Positions 1 through 6,732 of a stretch of DNA of 11,949 bases are shown here, one piece after another. Each line of letters begins with the position of its first letter. The stretch's first letter is position 1. The notes under the pieces are model-generated. The model searched no databases. It was given only the letters and a program-made list of their open reading frames with translations, and was not told the DNA's origin. The stretch spans positions 1 to 11,949 of the forward strand of contig JAJRUE010000178.1 of NCBI GenBank assembly GCA_024277955.1. Reading direction: 5' to 3'. The stretch comes from Alphaproteobacteria bacterium (GTDB lineage Bacteria; Pseudomonadota; Alphaproteobacteria; Rhodobacterales; Rhodobacteraceae). Both the position numbers and the translations under genes were made by a program.

Positions 1-1295
1 ACCATGTCGTTAAAGGCCAGCCCGGCGCGGTGGCGGTCGCCCAGCCCGATCCAGCAGATCCGCGCCGGCAGGCCCTGAAAGGCGATGCGTTCGCGCGCCA
101 TGTCCAGCCAGTTGTGCAGGTGGGCGTTGTCGGGGAACAGTTCTTTCATCCTGGCGTCGGTCTTGTAGATGTCCTCGGGGTCGCCCGAAAGCGCGGCCCA
201 GCGGAACGGCCCGATGCCGCGGCAGAACAGCGGCCGGATATAAGCCGGCACGAACCCCGGAAAGGCAAAGGCGTCTTCCAGCCCTTCGTCCAGCGCCATC
301 TGCCTGATATTGTTGCCGTAATCCAGCGTCGGCACGCCATCTTTCCAGAACGCGACCATCGCCGCCACCTGGGTTTTCATCGAGGCCCGCGCCGCCTTTT
401 CCACCATCTTTGGGTCGCTTTCGCGCAGGGCGCGCCACTGGGCCATGGTCCAGCCCTGCGGCAGGTAGCCGTTCACCGGGTCATGGGCGCTGGTCTGGTC
501 GGTGACGATGTCGGGGCGCACCCCGCGGCGGTAGATTTCGGCAAACACGTCGGCGGCGTTGCCCAGCAGCGCCACCGATTTCGCTTCGCCGGCGGCGCAC
601 CAGCGTTCGATCATCGCCAGCGCTTCGTCCAGGCTGTCGGTTTTTTCATCCACATAACCGGTGCGCAGTCGGAAATCGATGCTGTCGGGGTCGCATTCCA
701 CCGCCAGGCAGCAGGCGCCCGCCATCGCCGCCGCCAGCGGCTGCGCCCCGCCCATGCCGCCCAGCCCGCCGGTCAGGATCCAGCGCCCGGTCAGGCTGCC
801 GTCATAGTGCTGGCGTCCGGCCTCGGCGAAGGTTTCGTAGGTGCCCTGCACGATTCCCTGGCTGCCGATGTAGATCCACGACCCGGCGGTCATCTGGCCA
901 TACATCATCAGCCCCTTGCGATCGAGTTCGTTGAAATGGTCCCAGGTGGCCCAGTGCGGCACCAGGTTGGAATTGGCGATCAGCACGCGCGGCGCGTCCG
1001 CATGGGTGCGCACGATCGCCACCGGCCTGCCCGACTGCACCACCAGGGTTTCGTCGGCCTCAAGCGCGCGCAGGCTGTCGATGATCAGGTCAAAGTCCTT
1101 CCAGCTGCGCGCCGCGCGGCCGATGCCGCCATAGACCACCAGTTCGTGCGGGTTCTCGGCCACGTCCGGGTGCAGGTTGTTCATCAGCATCCGCAGGGGC
1201 GCTTCGGCCTGCCAGGACTTGGCCGAAATTTCCGGCCCCGTGGGCGGGAAGACATCGCGCATGTTCTTGCGGGGATCGGTGTTTGAGTCGGTCAT
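1..1295 (-). CDS. hutU: Urocanate hydratase (urocanase), 3' end outside window
   Basis: Second enzyme of histidine degradation: cytoplasmic, NAD+-dependent, converts urocanate to 4-imidazolone-5-propionate. The window holds the first 431 codons; the family is about 555 residues, so roughly the last fifth lies beyond base 1. Visible blocks: RMLMNNLHPDVAENPHELVV near residue 30, NAD-site-type GSQGIVQGT at 144-152, glycine-rich GGLGGMGGAQP at 176-186, GNAADVF in the middle, and the urocanase signature FQGLPARICW at 406-415 with the conserved active-site Cys414, followed by GLGDRHRAGLAFND. The frame was read by hand at several points and is intact. The ATG (1295-1293) overlaps the hutG stop as ATGA, and GGAG lies six bases upstream inside hutG, so translation is probably coupled. 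It is the third gene of hutI-hutG-hutU. Identification is near certain. Confidence 0.97.
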   Translation of the reverse strand, partial: MTDSNTDPRKNMRDVFPPTGPEISAKSWQAEAPLRMLMNNLHPDVAENPHELVVYGGIGRAARSWKDFDLIIDSLRALEADETLVVQSGRPVAIVRTHADAPRVLIANSNLVPHWATWDHFNELDRKGLMMYGQMTAGSWIYIGSQGIVQGTYETFAEAGRQHYDGSLTGRWILTGGLGGMGGAQPLAAAMAGACCLAVECDPDSIDFRLRTGYVDEKTDSLDEALAMIERWCAAGEAKSVALLGNAADVFAEIYRRGVRPDIVTDQTSAHDPVNGYLPQGWTMAQWRALRESDPKMVEKAARASMKTQVAAMVAFWKDGVPTLDYGNNIRQMALDEGLEDAFAFPGFVPAYIRPLFCRGIGPFRWAALSGDPEDIYKTDARMKELFPDNAHLHNWLDMARERIAFQGLPARICWIGLGDRHRAGLAFNDM

Positions 1296-2095
1296 GCGGG
1301 GCTCCAGGTGGCAAGTGCGGAAAGGATGGCGCCCAGGTGGCGGCGCAGGCGCATCGCGCGGGCGGGGTCTAGCGCCCAGGGCGGAGCTTCGGCGGCGAGA
1401 TAGGTGGACTGCGCCAGCTCCATCTGGATGGCGTGCAGACCCTCTTGCGGGCGGCCGTAATGCCGGGTCGTCCAGCCGCCCTTGAAGCGGCCGTTCAGCA
1501 CATGGCTGTAGCCGGGCGTGGCGGCGCAGAACTCGGCGACCAGGGCTTCGATGCGGCGGTCGCAGGTTGTGCCGCCATTGGTGCCGATGTTGAAATCGGG
1601 CAATATTCCGGGGAAGAGATAAGGGGTCTCCCCCCTGATCGAGTGGCAATCGTACAAGATCGCAAAGCCGTGGCGGGCGCGCAGCCGCTCCAGTTCCCGC
1701 CCCAGCGCCGCGTGGTAGGGCGCGTGCCAGGCGCGGCGGCGGCGGTCGATTTCGGCCCGGTCGGGTTCGTGGCCCGCCCGCCAGATCGGCAGGCCGTCGA
1801 AATCGGTCAGCGGCACCAGGCCGGTGGTGTTCTGCCCCGGATACAGGCTGGTGCCGGCGGGGTCGCGGTTCACGTCGATGGCGTAGCGGTGGACGGTGGT
1901 GCGCACCGTGGTGACGCCCCCGGCCGCGTCCTCGGCGAGCCCGGCGTAAAGCTCGTGCACATGCCAGTCGGTGTCGGCGCGCGCCAGCCCGGTGTCGTTC
2001 AGCGCCCCCGCGACATCGTCGGGCAGGTCGGTGCCGGTATGCGGCAGACCAAGCAGCAGCGGGCTGTCGCCCCGGGTGATCTCGAGAAAGCTCAT
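1292..2095 (-). CDS. hutG: N-formylglutamate deformylase (HutG)
   Basis: Hydrolyses N-formyl-L-glutamate to glutamate and formate, the last step of the five-step histidine pathway; a cytoplasmic metallo-amidohydrolase. The 267-residue length is normal for the HutG-type family. Visible motifs: GLPHTGTDLP near residue 16, ARADTDWHVHELY at 39-50, YAIDVNRDPAGTSLYPGQNT at 71-90, YDCHSI at 148-153, and FNIGTNGG at 168-175. The histidine and acidic residues in these blocks are likely metal ligands and active-site residues. Its ATG overlaps the hutI stop (ATGA, 2092-2095) and its TGA overlaps the hutU start (1292-1295), so it is translated from one polycistronic message. A purine-rich GGGGCAGGG run lies directly before the ATG. 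The function agrees with the HutF gene across the divergent promoter, because HutG needs the N-formylglutamate that HutF makes. Confidence 0.95.
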   Translation of the reverse strand: MSFLEITRGDSPLLLGLPHTGTDLPDDVAGALNDTGLARADTDWHVHELYAGLAEDAAGGVTTVRTTVHRYAIDVNRDPAGTSLYPGQNTTGLVPLTDFDGLPIWRAGHEPDRAEIDRRRRAWHAPYHAALGRELERLRARHGFAILYDCHSIRGETPYLFPGILPDFNIGTNGGTTCDRRIEALVAEFCAATPGYSHVLNGRFKGGWTTRHYGRPQEGLHAIQMELAQSTYLAAEAPPWALDPARAMRLRRHLGAILSALATWSPA

Positions 2096-3294
2096 CCCTG
2101 CCCCGCGAAGATGCGCCGGTGCAGCCGGTTGACCCCGATCCGGTAGGACAGTTCCGCCGGTTCCTCCACGTCCCAGATCGCGAGATCCGCGCGCATCCCC
2201 GGCGCGATCACCCCCCGGTCGTTCAACCCCAGGGCGGCGGCGGAGTTGCGGGTGGTGGCGGCGAGCGCTTCGGCCGGGGTCAGGGCGAACAAGGTGCAGC
2301 CCATGTTCATCGCCAGCAGGACCGACCCCAGCGGCGACGAACCGGGGTTCCAGTCGGTGGCCAGCGCGATCGGCACGCCGGCGGTGCGAAACGCCTCGAC
2401 CGGCGGGTGGCGGGTTTCCTGCAGCGTGTAATACGCCCCCGGCAGCAGCACCGCGACCGTGCCCGAGCGCGCCATCGCGGCGGCGTCTTCGGCGCTCGCA
2501 TATTCCAGGTGGTCCGCCGAAAGTGCCCCGTAGCGCGCCGCCAGCGCCGCGCCGCCCAGGTGCGAAAGCTGTTCGGCGTGCAGCTTGACCGGCAGGCCCA
2601 AGGCGCGGGCGCGGTCGAACAGCCGGGCGATCTGGTCAGGCGAAAAGGCGATGCCTTCGCAAAACCCGTCCACCGCGTCCACGAGGCCGGCGTCATGGGC
2701 GGCCTTGAGCGTCGGCAGGCAGGTGGTGTCCAGGTAGGTGTCGGCGTCGGTCCCGGCGGGCACCGCATGCGCCCCCAGAAAGCTGGTGCGCACCTCGACA
2801 GGCCGGTCGCGCGCGATCCGGCGGGCCACGCGCAGCATCTTCAGCTCGGTTTCCCGGTCCAGCCCGTAGCCCGACTTGATCTCGACGGTGCAGACGCCCT
2901 GGCCGATCAGCGCATCGATGCGGGTCAGGGCGCTGGCCAGCAGCTCGGCCTCAGTCGCGGCGCGGGTGGCGGCGACGGTGGATACGATGCCGCCGCCGGC
3001 GCGCGCCACCTCTTCGTAACTGGCGCCGTTCAGCCGCATCTCGAATTCGCGGGCCCGGTGGCCGGCGTGCACGATATGGCTGTGGCAGTCGATCAGCGCC
3101 GGCGTCACCAGCCGCCCTTCGCAGGGCTGGCGGCTGGCGGCGGCGTATTCGCCAGGCAGGTCGGTTTCGGGGCCAACCCAGGTGATACGCGCGCCCCGCA
3201 GCGCCACCGCGCCGCCTTCGATCAGCCCATAGCCCGCAGCGCCCGGCTGCATGGTCGCGATCCGCGCATCGGTGAGGACGGTCTGGTCGGACAT
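2092..3294 (-). CDS. hutI: Imidazolonepropionase (HutI)
   Basis: Hydrolyses 4-imidazolone-5-propionate to N-formimidoyl-L-glutamate, the third step of histidine degradation. It is a cytoplasmic amidohydrolase-superfamily enzyme, 400 residues long, normal for HutI. Metal-binding positions are visible: HSH at 71-73 within LIDCHSHIVHAGHR, His239 in KLHAEQLSHLGG, His262 in SADHLEY, and Asp314 in ALATDWNPGS. The substrate-site region REFEMRLNGASYEEVARAGG (83-102) is typical of the family, and GVIAPGMRADLAIW closes the composite beta domain. An ATG five codons upstream (3309) is possible, but AAGGAG at 3305-3300 is spaced five bases from the ATG at 3294, so MSDQTV is the better start. It is the first gene of the hutIGU operon and overlaps hutG by ATGA. 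hutH is not next to it, unlike in many hut operons. Confidence 0.96.
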   Translation of the reverse strand: MSDQTVLTDARIATMQPGAAGYGLIEGGAVALRGARITWVGPETDLPGEYAAASRQPCEGRLVTPALIDCHSHIVHAGHRAREFEMRLNGASYEEVARAGGGIVSTVAATRAATEAELLASALTRIDALIGQGVCTVEIKSGYGLDRETELKMLRVARRIARDRPVEVRTSFLGAHAVPAGTDADTYLDTTCLPTLKAAHDAGLVDAVDGFCEGIAFSPDQIARLFDRARALGLPVKLHAEQLSHLGGAALAARYGALSADHLEYASAEDAAAMARSGTVAVLLPGAYYTLQETRHPPVEAFRTAGVPIALATDWNPGSSPLGSVLLAMNMGCTLFALTPAEALAATTRNSAAALGLNDRGVIAPGMRADLAIWDVEEPAELSYRIGVNRLHRRIFAGQG

Positions 3295-3299
3295 GGGCT

Positions 3300-3305
3300 C
3301 TCCTT
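3300..3305 (-). promoter_or_regulatory. Shine-Dalgarno site deciding the hutI start
   Basis: Read on the minus strand, AAGGAG is followed by the five bases AGCCC and then ATG (3294-3292). The alternative ATG at 3309 lies upstream of this site and has only a CCACCACCCC run before it, so it is not supported. Confidence 0.8.
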
Positions 3306-3324
3306 GCATGGGGTGGTGGCTTCA

Positions 3325-3348
3325 ATTATTATGTAGCTACTTATTATT
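3325..3348. promoter_or_regulatory. Imperfect dyad, candidate hut repressor operator
   Basis: The dyad is centred between 3336 and 3337 on the perfect core GTAGCTAC. Extending outward, nine of twelve base pairs are symmetric over 24 bp; mismatches fall at pairs 5, 8 and 11. It covers the whole spacer and -10 box of the hutIGU promoter, where a bound repressor would block RNA polymerase, and it is also within reach of hutF transcription. The TGTAGCTAC core resembles the TGTAnnTACA form bound by GntR/HutC-type regulators. HutC as the binder is an inference; no regulator gene is in the window. Confidence 0.55.
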
Positions 3349-3353
3349 GTCAA
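3325..3353 (-). promoter_or_regulatory. Sigma70-type promoter of hutIGU
   Basis: On the minus strand a perfect -35 TTGACA (3353-3348) is followed by a 17-base spacer and a -10 AATAAT (3330-3325, five of six matches to TATAAT). Transcription would begin near 3318, about 24 bases before the hutI ATG. The block is an AT-rich island in otherwise GC-rich DNA. The consensus match and spacing make it the strongest promoter call in the window. No start site has been measured here. Confidence 0.75.
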
Positions 3354-3365
3354 CGGAGTTGGCCG

Positions 3366-4733
3366 GTGCAGATCATCCACGCAAAACAGGTGCTTACGCC
3401 GGAAGGCTGGCAGGAGGATCGTCAGATCGAACTGTCGACGGATGGGCGAATCTCGTGGATCGGGGCGCAAATGACGCCGCCCACCGACCGGGTGGACCTG
3501 CTGCTGCCGGCGCCGGCGAACCTGCACAGCCACGCCTTTCAGCGCGCCATGGCCGGGCTGACCGAACGCCGCGGCCCGGATGCGCGCGACAGTTTCTGGA
3601 CCTGGCGGCGGCTGATGTATCGCTTCCTGGACCGGCTGACCCCCGACCATGTGGAAGCCATCGCTGAACAGGTCTTCGTCGAGATGCTCGAAACGGGCTA
3701 CGCGGCGGTGGCCGAGTTCCACTATCTGCACCACGACTTCGCCGGCCTGCCGTTCGCAAATATCGCCGAGATGAGCGAACGCATCGTCGCGGCGGCGCGC
3801 GCCACCGGCATCGGGCTGACGCTGCTGCCGGTGCTTTACCAGCATGGCGGCTGCGACGGGCGCGCCCTTGCCGGCGGGCAGCTGCGGTTCGGCAATGATC
3901 CGGAACGGTTTGCGCGCCTGCACCAGGGCGCGGCCCAGGCGCTGGCGGCGGGGTTTGACGATTACGTCCTGGGGGTCGCGCCGCATTCGCTGCGCGCGGT
4001 CGACGGGCCGGGGCTGGCGGCGGCGGTCGCGCTGGCGCCGGGGGGGCCGGTGCATATCCACATCGCCGAGCAGCCGCGCGAGGTGGACGAGGTCCATGCC
4101 CGCTTGGGCGCGCGCCCGCTGCGCTGGCTGCTGGACAACCACGCGCCGGATGCGCGCTGGTGCCTGATCCACTGCACCCAGGCGGATGCGGGCGAAATCG
4201 CCGGGTTGGCGCGGTCGGGCGCGGTGGCCGGGCTGTGCCCGATCACCGAGGCGAACCTGGGCGACGGCATCTTTGCCGCCACCGAGCTTGCGCGCGCCGG
4301 GGGGCGATTCGCGGTGGGGTCGGATTCGAATGTGGAGATCACGCTGTTCGGCGAGTTGCGGCTGCTCGACTACACCCAGCGGCTGCGCGACCACAGCCGG
4401 GCGGCGCTGGCCGAGGCCGGCGGCTCTGCCGGGCGGGCCCTGTTCGATCAGGCGGCGCGCCACGGGGCGCAGGCCGCGGGGCGGGATGCGGGCGCGATCG
4501 CGCCGGGGCAATTCGCCGACCTGCTGGGGATCGAGACCGGCAACCCCTGGCTGGCCGACCGGCGCGGCGATACGGCGCTGGACAGCCTGATCTTTGGCTG
4601 CAAGGGCGGGCGCTGCATCCGCGATGTCTGGGCGGCGGGGCGCCATGTCGTCAGCGCCGGGCGGCACGCGCGCCGCGATATCGTCGCGACCCGGTTTCGC
4701 GCCGCTCTGGACGATCTGGGCGCAACGATCTGA
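3366..4733 (+). CDS. hutF: Formimidoylglutamate deiminase (HutF)
   Basis: Converts N-formimidoyl-L-glutamate to N-formyl-L-glutamate plus ammonia, the fourth step of the five-step histidine route; a cytoplasmic, zinc-dependent amidohydrolase of 455 residues, normal for HutF. Visible landmarks: metal HxH at His54/His56 in APANLHSHAFQRAMAG, EFHYLHHD at 117-124, GVAPHSLR at 203-210, HIHIAEQPREVDEV with His232, HCTQAD with His269, CPITEANLGDGIF, and Asp320 in VGSDSNVEITLFGEL. These match the ligand and catalytic positions expected for this family. The start is GTG; GGAG at 3355-3358 is seven bases upstream and the family N-terminus fits, so I prefer it to any internal ATG. It is transcribed divergently from hutI across a 71-bp gap and converges with the glutamate-synthase-like gene. 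The alternative, a guanine-deaminase-type amidohydrolase, is unlikely given the hut context. Confidence 0.95.
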   Translation: MQIIHAKQVLTPEGWQEDRQIELSTDGRISWIGAQMTPPTDRVDLLLPAPANLHSHAFQRAMAGLTERRGPDARDSFWTWRRLMYRFLDRLTPDHVEAIAEQVFVEMLETGYAAVAEFHYLHHDFAGLPFANIAEMSERIVAAARATGIGLTLLPVLYQHGGCDGRALAGGQLRFGNDPERFARLHQGAAQALAAGFDDYVLGVAPHSLRAVDGPGLAAAVALAPGGPVHIHIAEQPREVDEVHARLGARPLRWLLDNHAPDARWCLIHCTQADAGEIAGLARSGAVAGLCPITEANLGDGIFAATELARAGGRFAVGSDSNVEITLFGELRLLDYTQRLRDHSRAALAEAGGSAGRALFDQAARHGAQAAGRDAGAIAPGQFADLLGIETGNPWLADRRGDTALDSLIFGCKGGRCIRDVWAAGRHVVSAGRHARRDIVATRFRAALDDLGATI

Positions 4734-4746
4734 AGTCAGTGCGGCG

Positions 4747-4795
4747 GCCAAGGTTTTTGCAAAAACCTTGGCGCAAGGCGCTTGCAAGCGCCTTG
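4747..4795. repeat. Two adjacent perfect palindromes, diverged copies of one unit
   Basis: The first palindrome (4747-4772) is a perfect 26-bp inverted repeat with arm GCCAAGGTTTTTG. The second (4774-4795) is a perfect 22-bp inverted repeat with arm CAAGGCGCTTG. Their inner 22 bp share the ends CAAGG/CCTTG and the centre TTGCAA, with a 25-bp offset. They differ only at three positions per arm (TTT against CGC), and each change is matched in the other arm. Both lie between the converging hutF and glutamate-synthase-like genes and could fold as hairpins in either transcript, so a role in ending or protecting transcripts is plausible. They may be members of a dispersed palindromic repeat family. 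Confidence 0.85.
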
Positions 4796-4821
4796 GCGGC
4801 CCGCGCGATGCGCGGGCCGCC
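4795..4821. terminator. GC-rich hairpin, possible bidirectional terminator
   Basis: Perfect 12-bp arms (GGCGGCCCGCGC and its complement) surround a three-base loop GAT. The hairpin directly abuts the palindrome pair and ends nine bases before the stop codon of the leftward gene. No T-run follows on either strand, so it is not a classical intrinsic terminator. Its place between convergent genes suggests a role in stopping or slowing transcription from both sides, which is inferred from position. Confidence 0.45.
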
Positions 4822-4829
4822 GCCCCCGC

Positions 4830-6338
4830 TCAGCGGTATTTCTCCAGGATTTCGGGTTCCGGGCGCAATTCCGACAGCGGCACCGAAACCGAGCCCTGCT
4901 GCACGATCCGGCAGTGATAGCGACGCAGCGCACGCGGCTGGCCGACACCGCAGGAATGGGCGATCAGCCCGGTGCCATAGGTGATCTTGGCGGCGAAGTT
5001 GCGCACGCGCTCGGATTTTTCGGCCGGGTCCAGGCCGCCCTGCAGCCGTTCGTCATGTGTGGCGATGCCGGTGGGGCAGGTGTTCTTGTTGCATTTCAGC
5101 GACTGGATGCAGCCCAGCGCGAACATGAAGCCGCGCGCCGAGGTCACGAAATCGGTGCCCGCGCAATAGGCCCAGGCGACCTCGGCCGGGGTGATCAGCT
5201 TGCCCGAAGTGATCACCCGGATGCGTTCGCGCAGCCCGTAGCGGATCAGGATATCCACCACCCGCGGCAGCGATTCCTTGATCGTCAGCCCGACGCTGTC
5301 CATCAGCGGCATCGGCGCCGCCCCGGTGCCGCCGTCGCCGCTGTCGATGGTGATGAAGTCGGGCGCGCTTTCGATGCCGCGCGCGTGGATCGCTTCGCAA
5401 AGCTCTTCGAGCCAGCCATAACCGCCGATCACCGCCTTGAAGCCCACCGGCAGGCCGGAAATCTCTCGCACGCGGGCGATGAAATCCAGAAGGTCGGGCA
5501 CGCTGTCCACCTCGGGGTGGCGGTTGGGGGATATCGAATCGCGGCCCGCCGGGATGCCCCGGATCGCGGCGATCTCGGGGGTGACCTTGGCGCCCGGCAG
5601 CATCCCGCCCTTGCCGGGCTTGGCCCCCTGGCTCATCTTGATTTCGATCATCCGCACCTGGGGATGCGCGACCACCGCGCGCAGCTTGTCTTCGTCCAGC
5701 CCGCCGCTGGCGTCGCGCACCCCGTATTTTGCGGTGCCGATCTGAAAGACGATGTCGCAACCACCTTCCAGGTGGTAGGGCGACAGGCCGCCTTCGCCGG
5801 TGTTCATCCAGCAACCCGCCAGTTTCGCGCCGCGCGACAGCGCCCGCACCGCGGGTTTGGAAATCGCGCCGAAGCTCATCCCCGAAATATTGATCAGCGA
5901 TGCGGTTTCGTAGGGCCGGCGCGCGTAGGGGCCGATCAGCACCGGCGGCGGCGGGCAGGCCTGGTCATCGAGCGGCGGGAACGGGCAGTTGACGAAAATC
6001 GGCGTGCCCGGCGCGGTCAGGATCTTGGAAGAGCCGAACGCAACGGTGTTGTCGCGTCCTTGCGAAGATTTTTCCACCCAGTCGCGTTCGGCCCGGTTGA
6101 AGGGCATTTCCTCGCGGTCCATGGCAAAGAAATACTGGCGGAAGAATTCGCCCAGCGTCGAGAACAGATAGCGGAACCGGCCCAGCACCGGGAAGTTGTG
6201 GCGGATCGCGTCGCGGCTCTGGCTGCGGTCTGCGATGTAGAGCACGACGAAGACCACGATCAGGATGCCGACCACCATCACGAACAGGACCGAGAGCAGG
6301 CCCATGACCGGGTAGACGGCGCTGGCGAATTTTTCCAT
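4830..6338 (-). CDS. Membrane-anchored FMN-binding glutamate-synthase-like protein
   Basis: A 502-residue stand-alone protein carrying the FMN-binding synthase domain of glutamate synthase, but neither the N-terminal glutaminase domain nor the C-terminal GXGXG domain. Residues 11-35 form one strongly hydrophobic helix, then a basic stretch (RSQSRDAIRHN), so the protein is probably anchored with its catalytic domain in the cytoplasm. Synthase landmarks: MSFGAIS at 154-160, NTGEGG at 179-184, SQGAKPGKGG at 236-245, IDSGDGGTGAAP at 331-342, and CIQSLKCNKNTC at 410-421, whose C-x5-C-x4-C spacing matches the 3Fe-4S ligands of glutamate synthase. The ATG at 6338 is preceded by AAGGAA with five bases between; an upstream in-frame ATG (6575) would add unfamily-like sequence. 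YerD-like relatives exist, but substrate and electron donor are unsettled. Genuine glutamate synthesis is not shown by the sequence. Confidence 0.85.
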   Translation of the reverse strand: MEKFASAVYPVMGLLSVLFVMVVGILIVVFVVLYIADRSQSRDAIRHNFPVLGRFRYLFSTLGEFFRQYFFAMDREEMPFNRAERDWVEKSSQGRDNTVAFGSSKILTAPGTPIFVNCPFPPLDDQACPPPPVLIGPYARRPYETASLINISGMSFGAISKPAVRALSRGAKLAGCWMNTGEGGLSPYHLEGGCDIVFQIGTAKYGVRDASGGLDEDKLRAVVAHPQVRMIEIKMSQGAKPGKGGMLPGAKVTPEIAAIRGIPAGRDSISPNRHPEVDSVPDLLDFIARVREISGLPVGFKAVIGGYGWLEELCEAIHARGIESAPDFITIDSGDGGTGAAPMPLMDSVGLTIKESLPRVVDILIRYGLRERIRVITSGKLITPAEVAWAYCAGTDFVTSARGFMFALGCIQSLKCNKNTCPTGIATHDERLQGGLDPAEKSERVRNFAAKITYGTGLIAHSCGVGQPRALRRYHCRIVQQGSVSVPLSELRPEPEILEKYR

Positions 6339-6732
6339 TGGGGTTCCTTGGCGGGTTTCGGGGTGGTGGTTGGCGTGGCGGGCTAGCGAGGCGGGACGGC
6401 CTGGCAGGGTGGCGTGCGGCTGGTTCTGTGGGCCGGCGGCGCGACCGGCCGACGGCCCTGCGCCGAAACCTTGCGCCTTTCGCCGGCGCTGTCCAGTGGC
6501 CGGGGCGTAAACTTTTCGCCAGACCGGCCGGGGCGAACGGCATCGCGGCTTTGCCCCGCCCGGCGCCGCCCCCACCCTGCCCCCACCCTACTCCACCCCG
6601 CCCGGCCCTGCGGCATTTTCGGTCTGCCCACTTTTCGTTTCGCGCCGCATGACCTATCTGGATTTGCAGACATTCGGGCAGGTCTCTGCCCTGCTGACGG
6701 AAAACACTGAAACATTGACAAGGATCGACAAC
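6339..6732. other. Divergent non-coding gap with G-quadruplex-capable tract
   Basis: This stretch separates the leftward glutamate-synthase-like gene from the rightward peroxiredoxin. I see no convincing gene in it: the open frames are arginine- and proline-rich products of GC bias. It contains a GC hairpin (GGCCGG 6431-6436 pairing with CCGGCC 6445-6450). It also has a C-rich tract at 6569-6599 whose minus strand carries five G-runs separated by short loops. Regulatory sites for both flanking genes must lie here, but I cannot place a promoter with confidence. Confidence 0.6.

Noticed and set aside
2119..3336. 405-codon plus-strand open frame opposite hutI
   Set aside because: Low-complexity Gly/Arg/Gln/Val translation with no motif; the opposite strand is an intact HutI with all metal ligands.
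3222..4787. 521-codon minus-strand open frame opposite hutF
   Set aside because: Antisense to a gene with full HutF metal-site motifs; it also runs through the palindromes and the divergent promoter, which argues against coding.
4782..6386. 534-codon open frame on the plus strand opposite the glutamate-synthase-like gene
   Set aside because: It mirrors a well-conserved gene in GC-rich DNA, is rich in Arg, His, Gln and Ala without any recognisable motif, and starts inside the palindrome array.
6414..6710. Small open frame (98 codons) in the 6339-6732 gap
   Set aside because: Arg/Pro/Gly-rich translation of GC-rich, C-tract DNA with no ribosome-binding site and no family resemblance.
6715..6720. 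TTGACA just before the peroxiredoxin gene as a -35 box
   Set aside because: It lies only 12 bases before the start codon, so no -10 box and leader could fit before the supported ATG; part of it overlaps the ribosome-binding site.
6649..6732. 28-codon N-terminal extension of the peroxiredoxin from ATG 6649
   Set aside because: Peroxiredoxins of this class begin at MGLRINDIAPD, and the AAGGA site serves ATG 6733. The extension shows no signal peptide.
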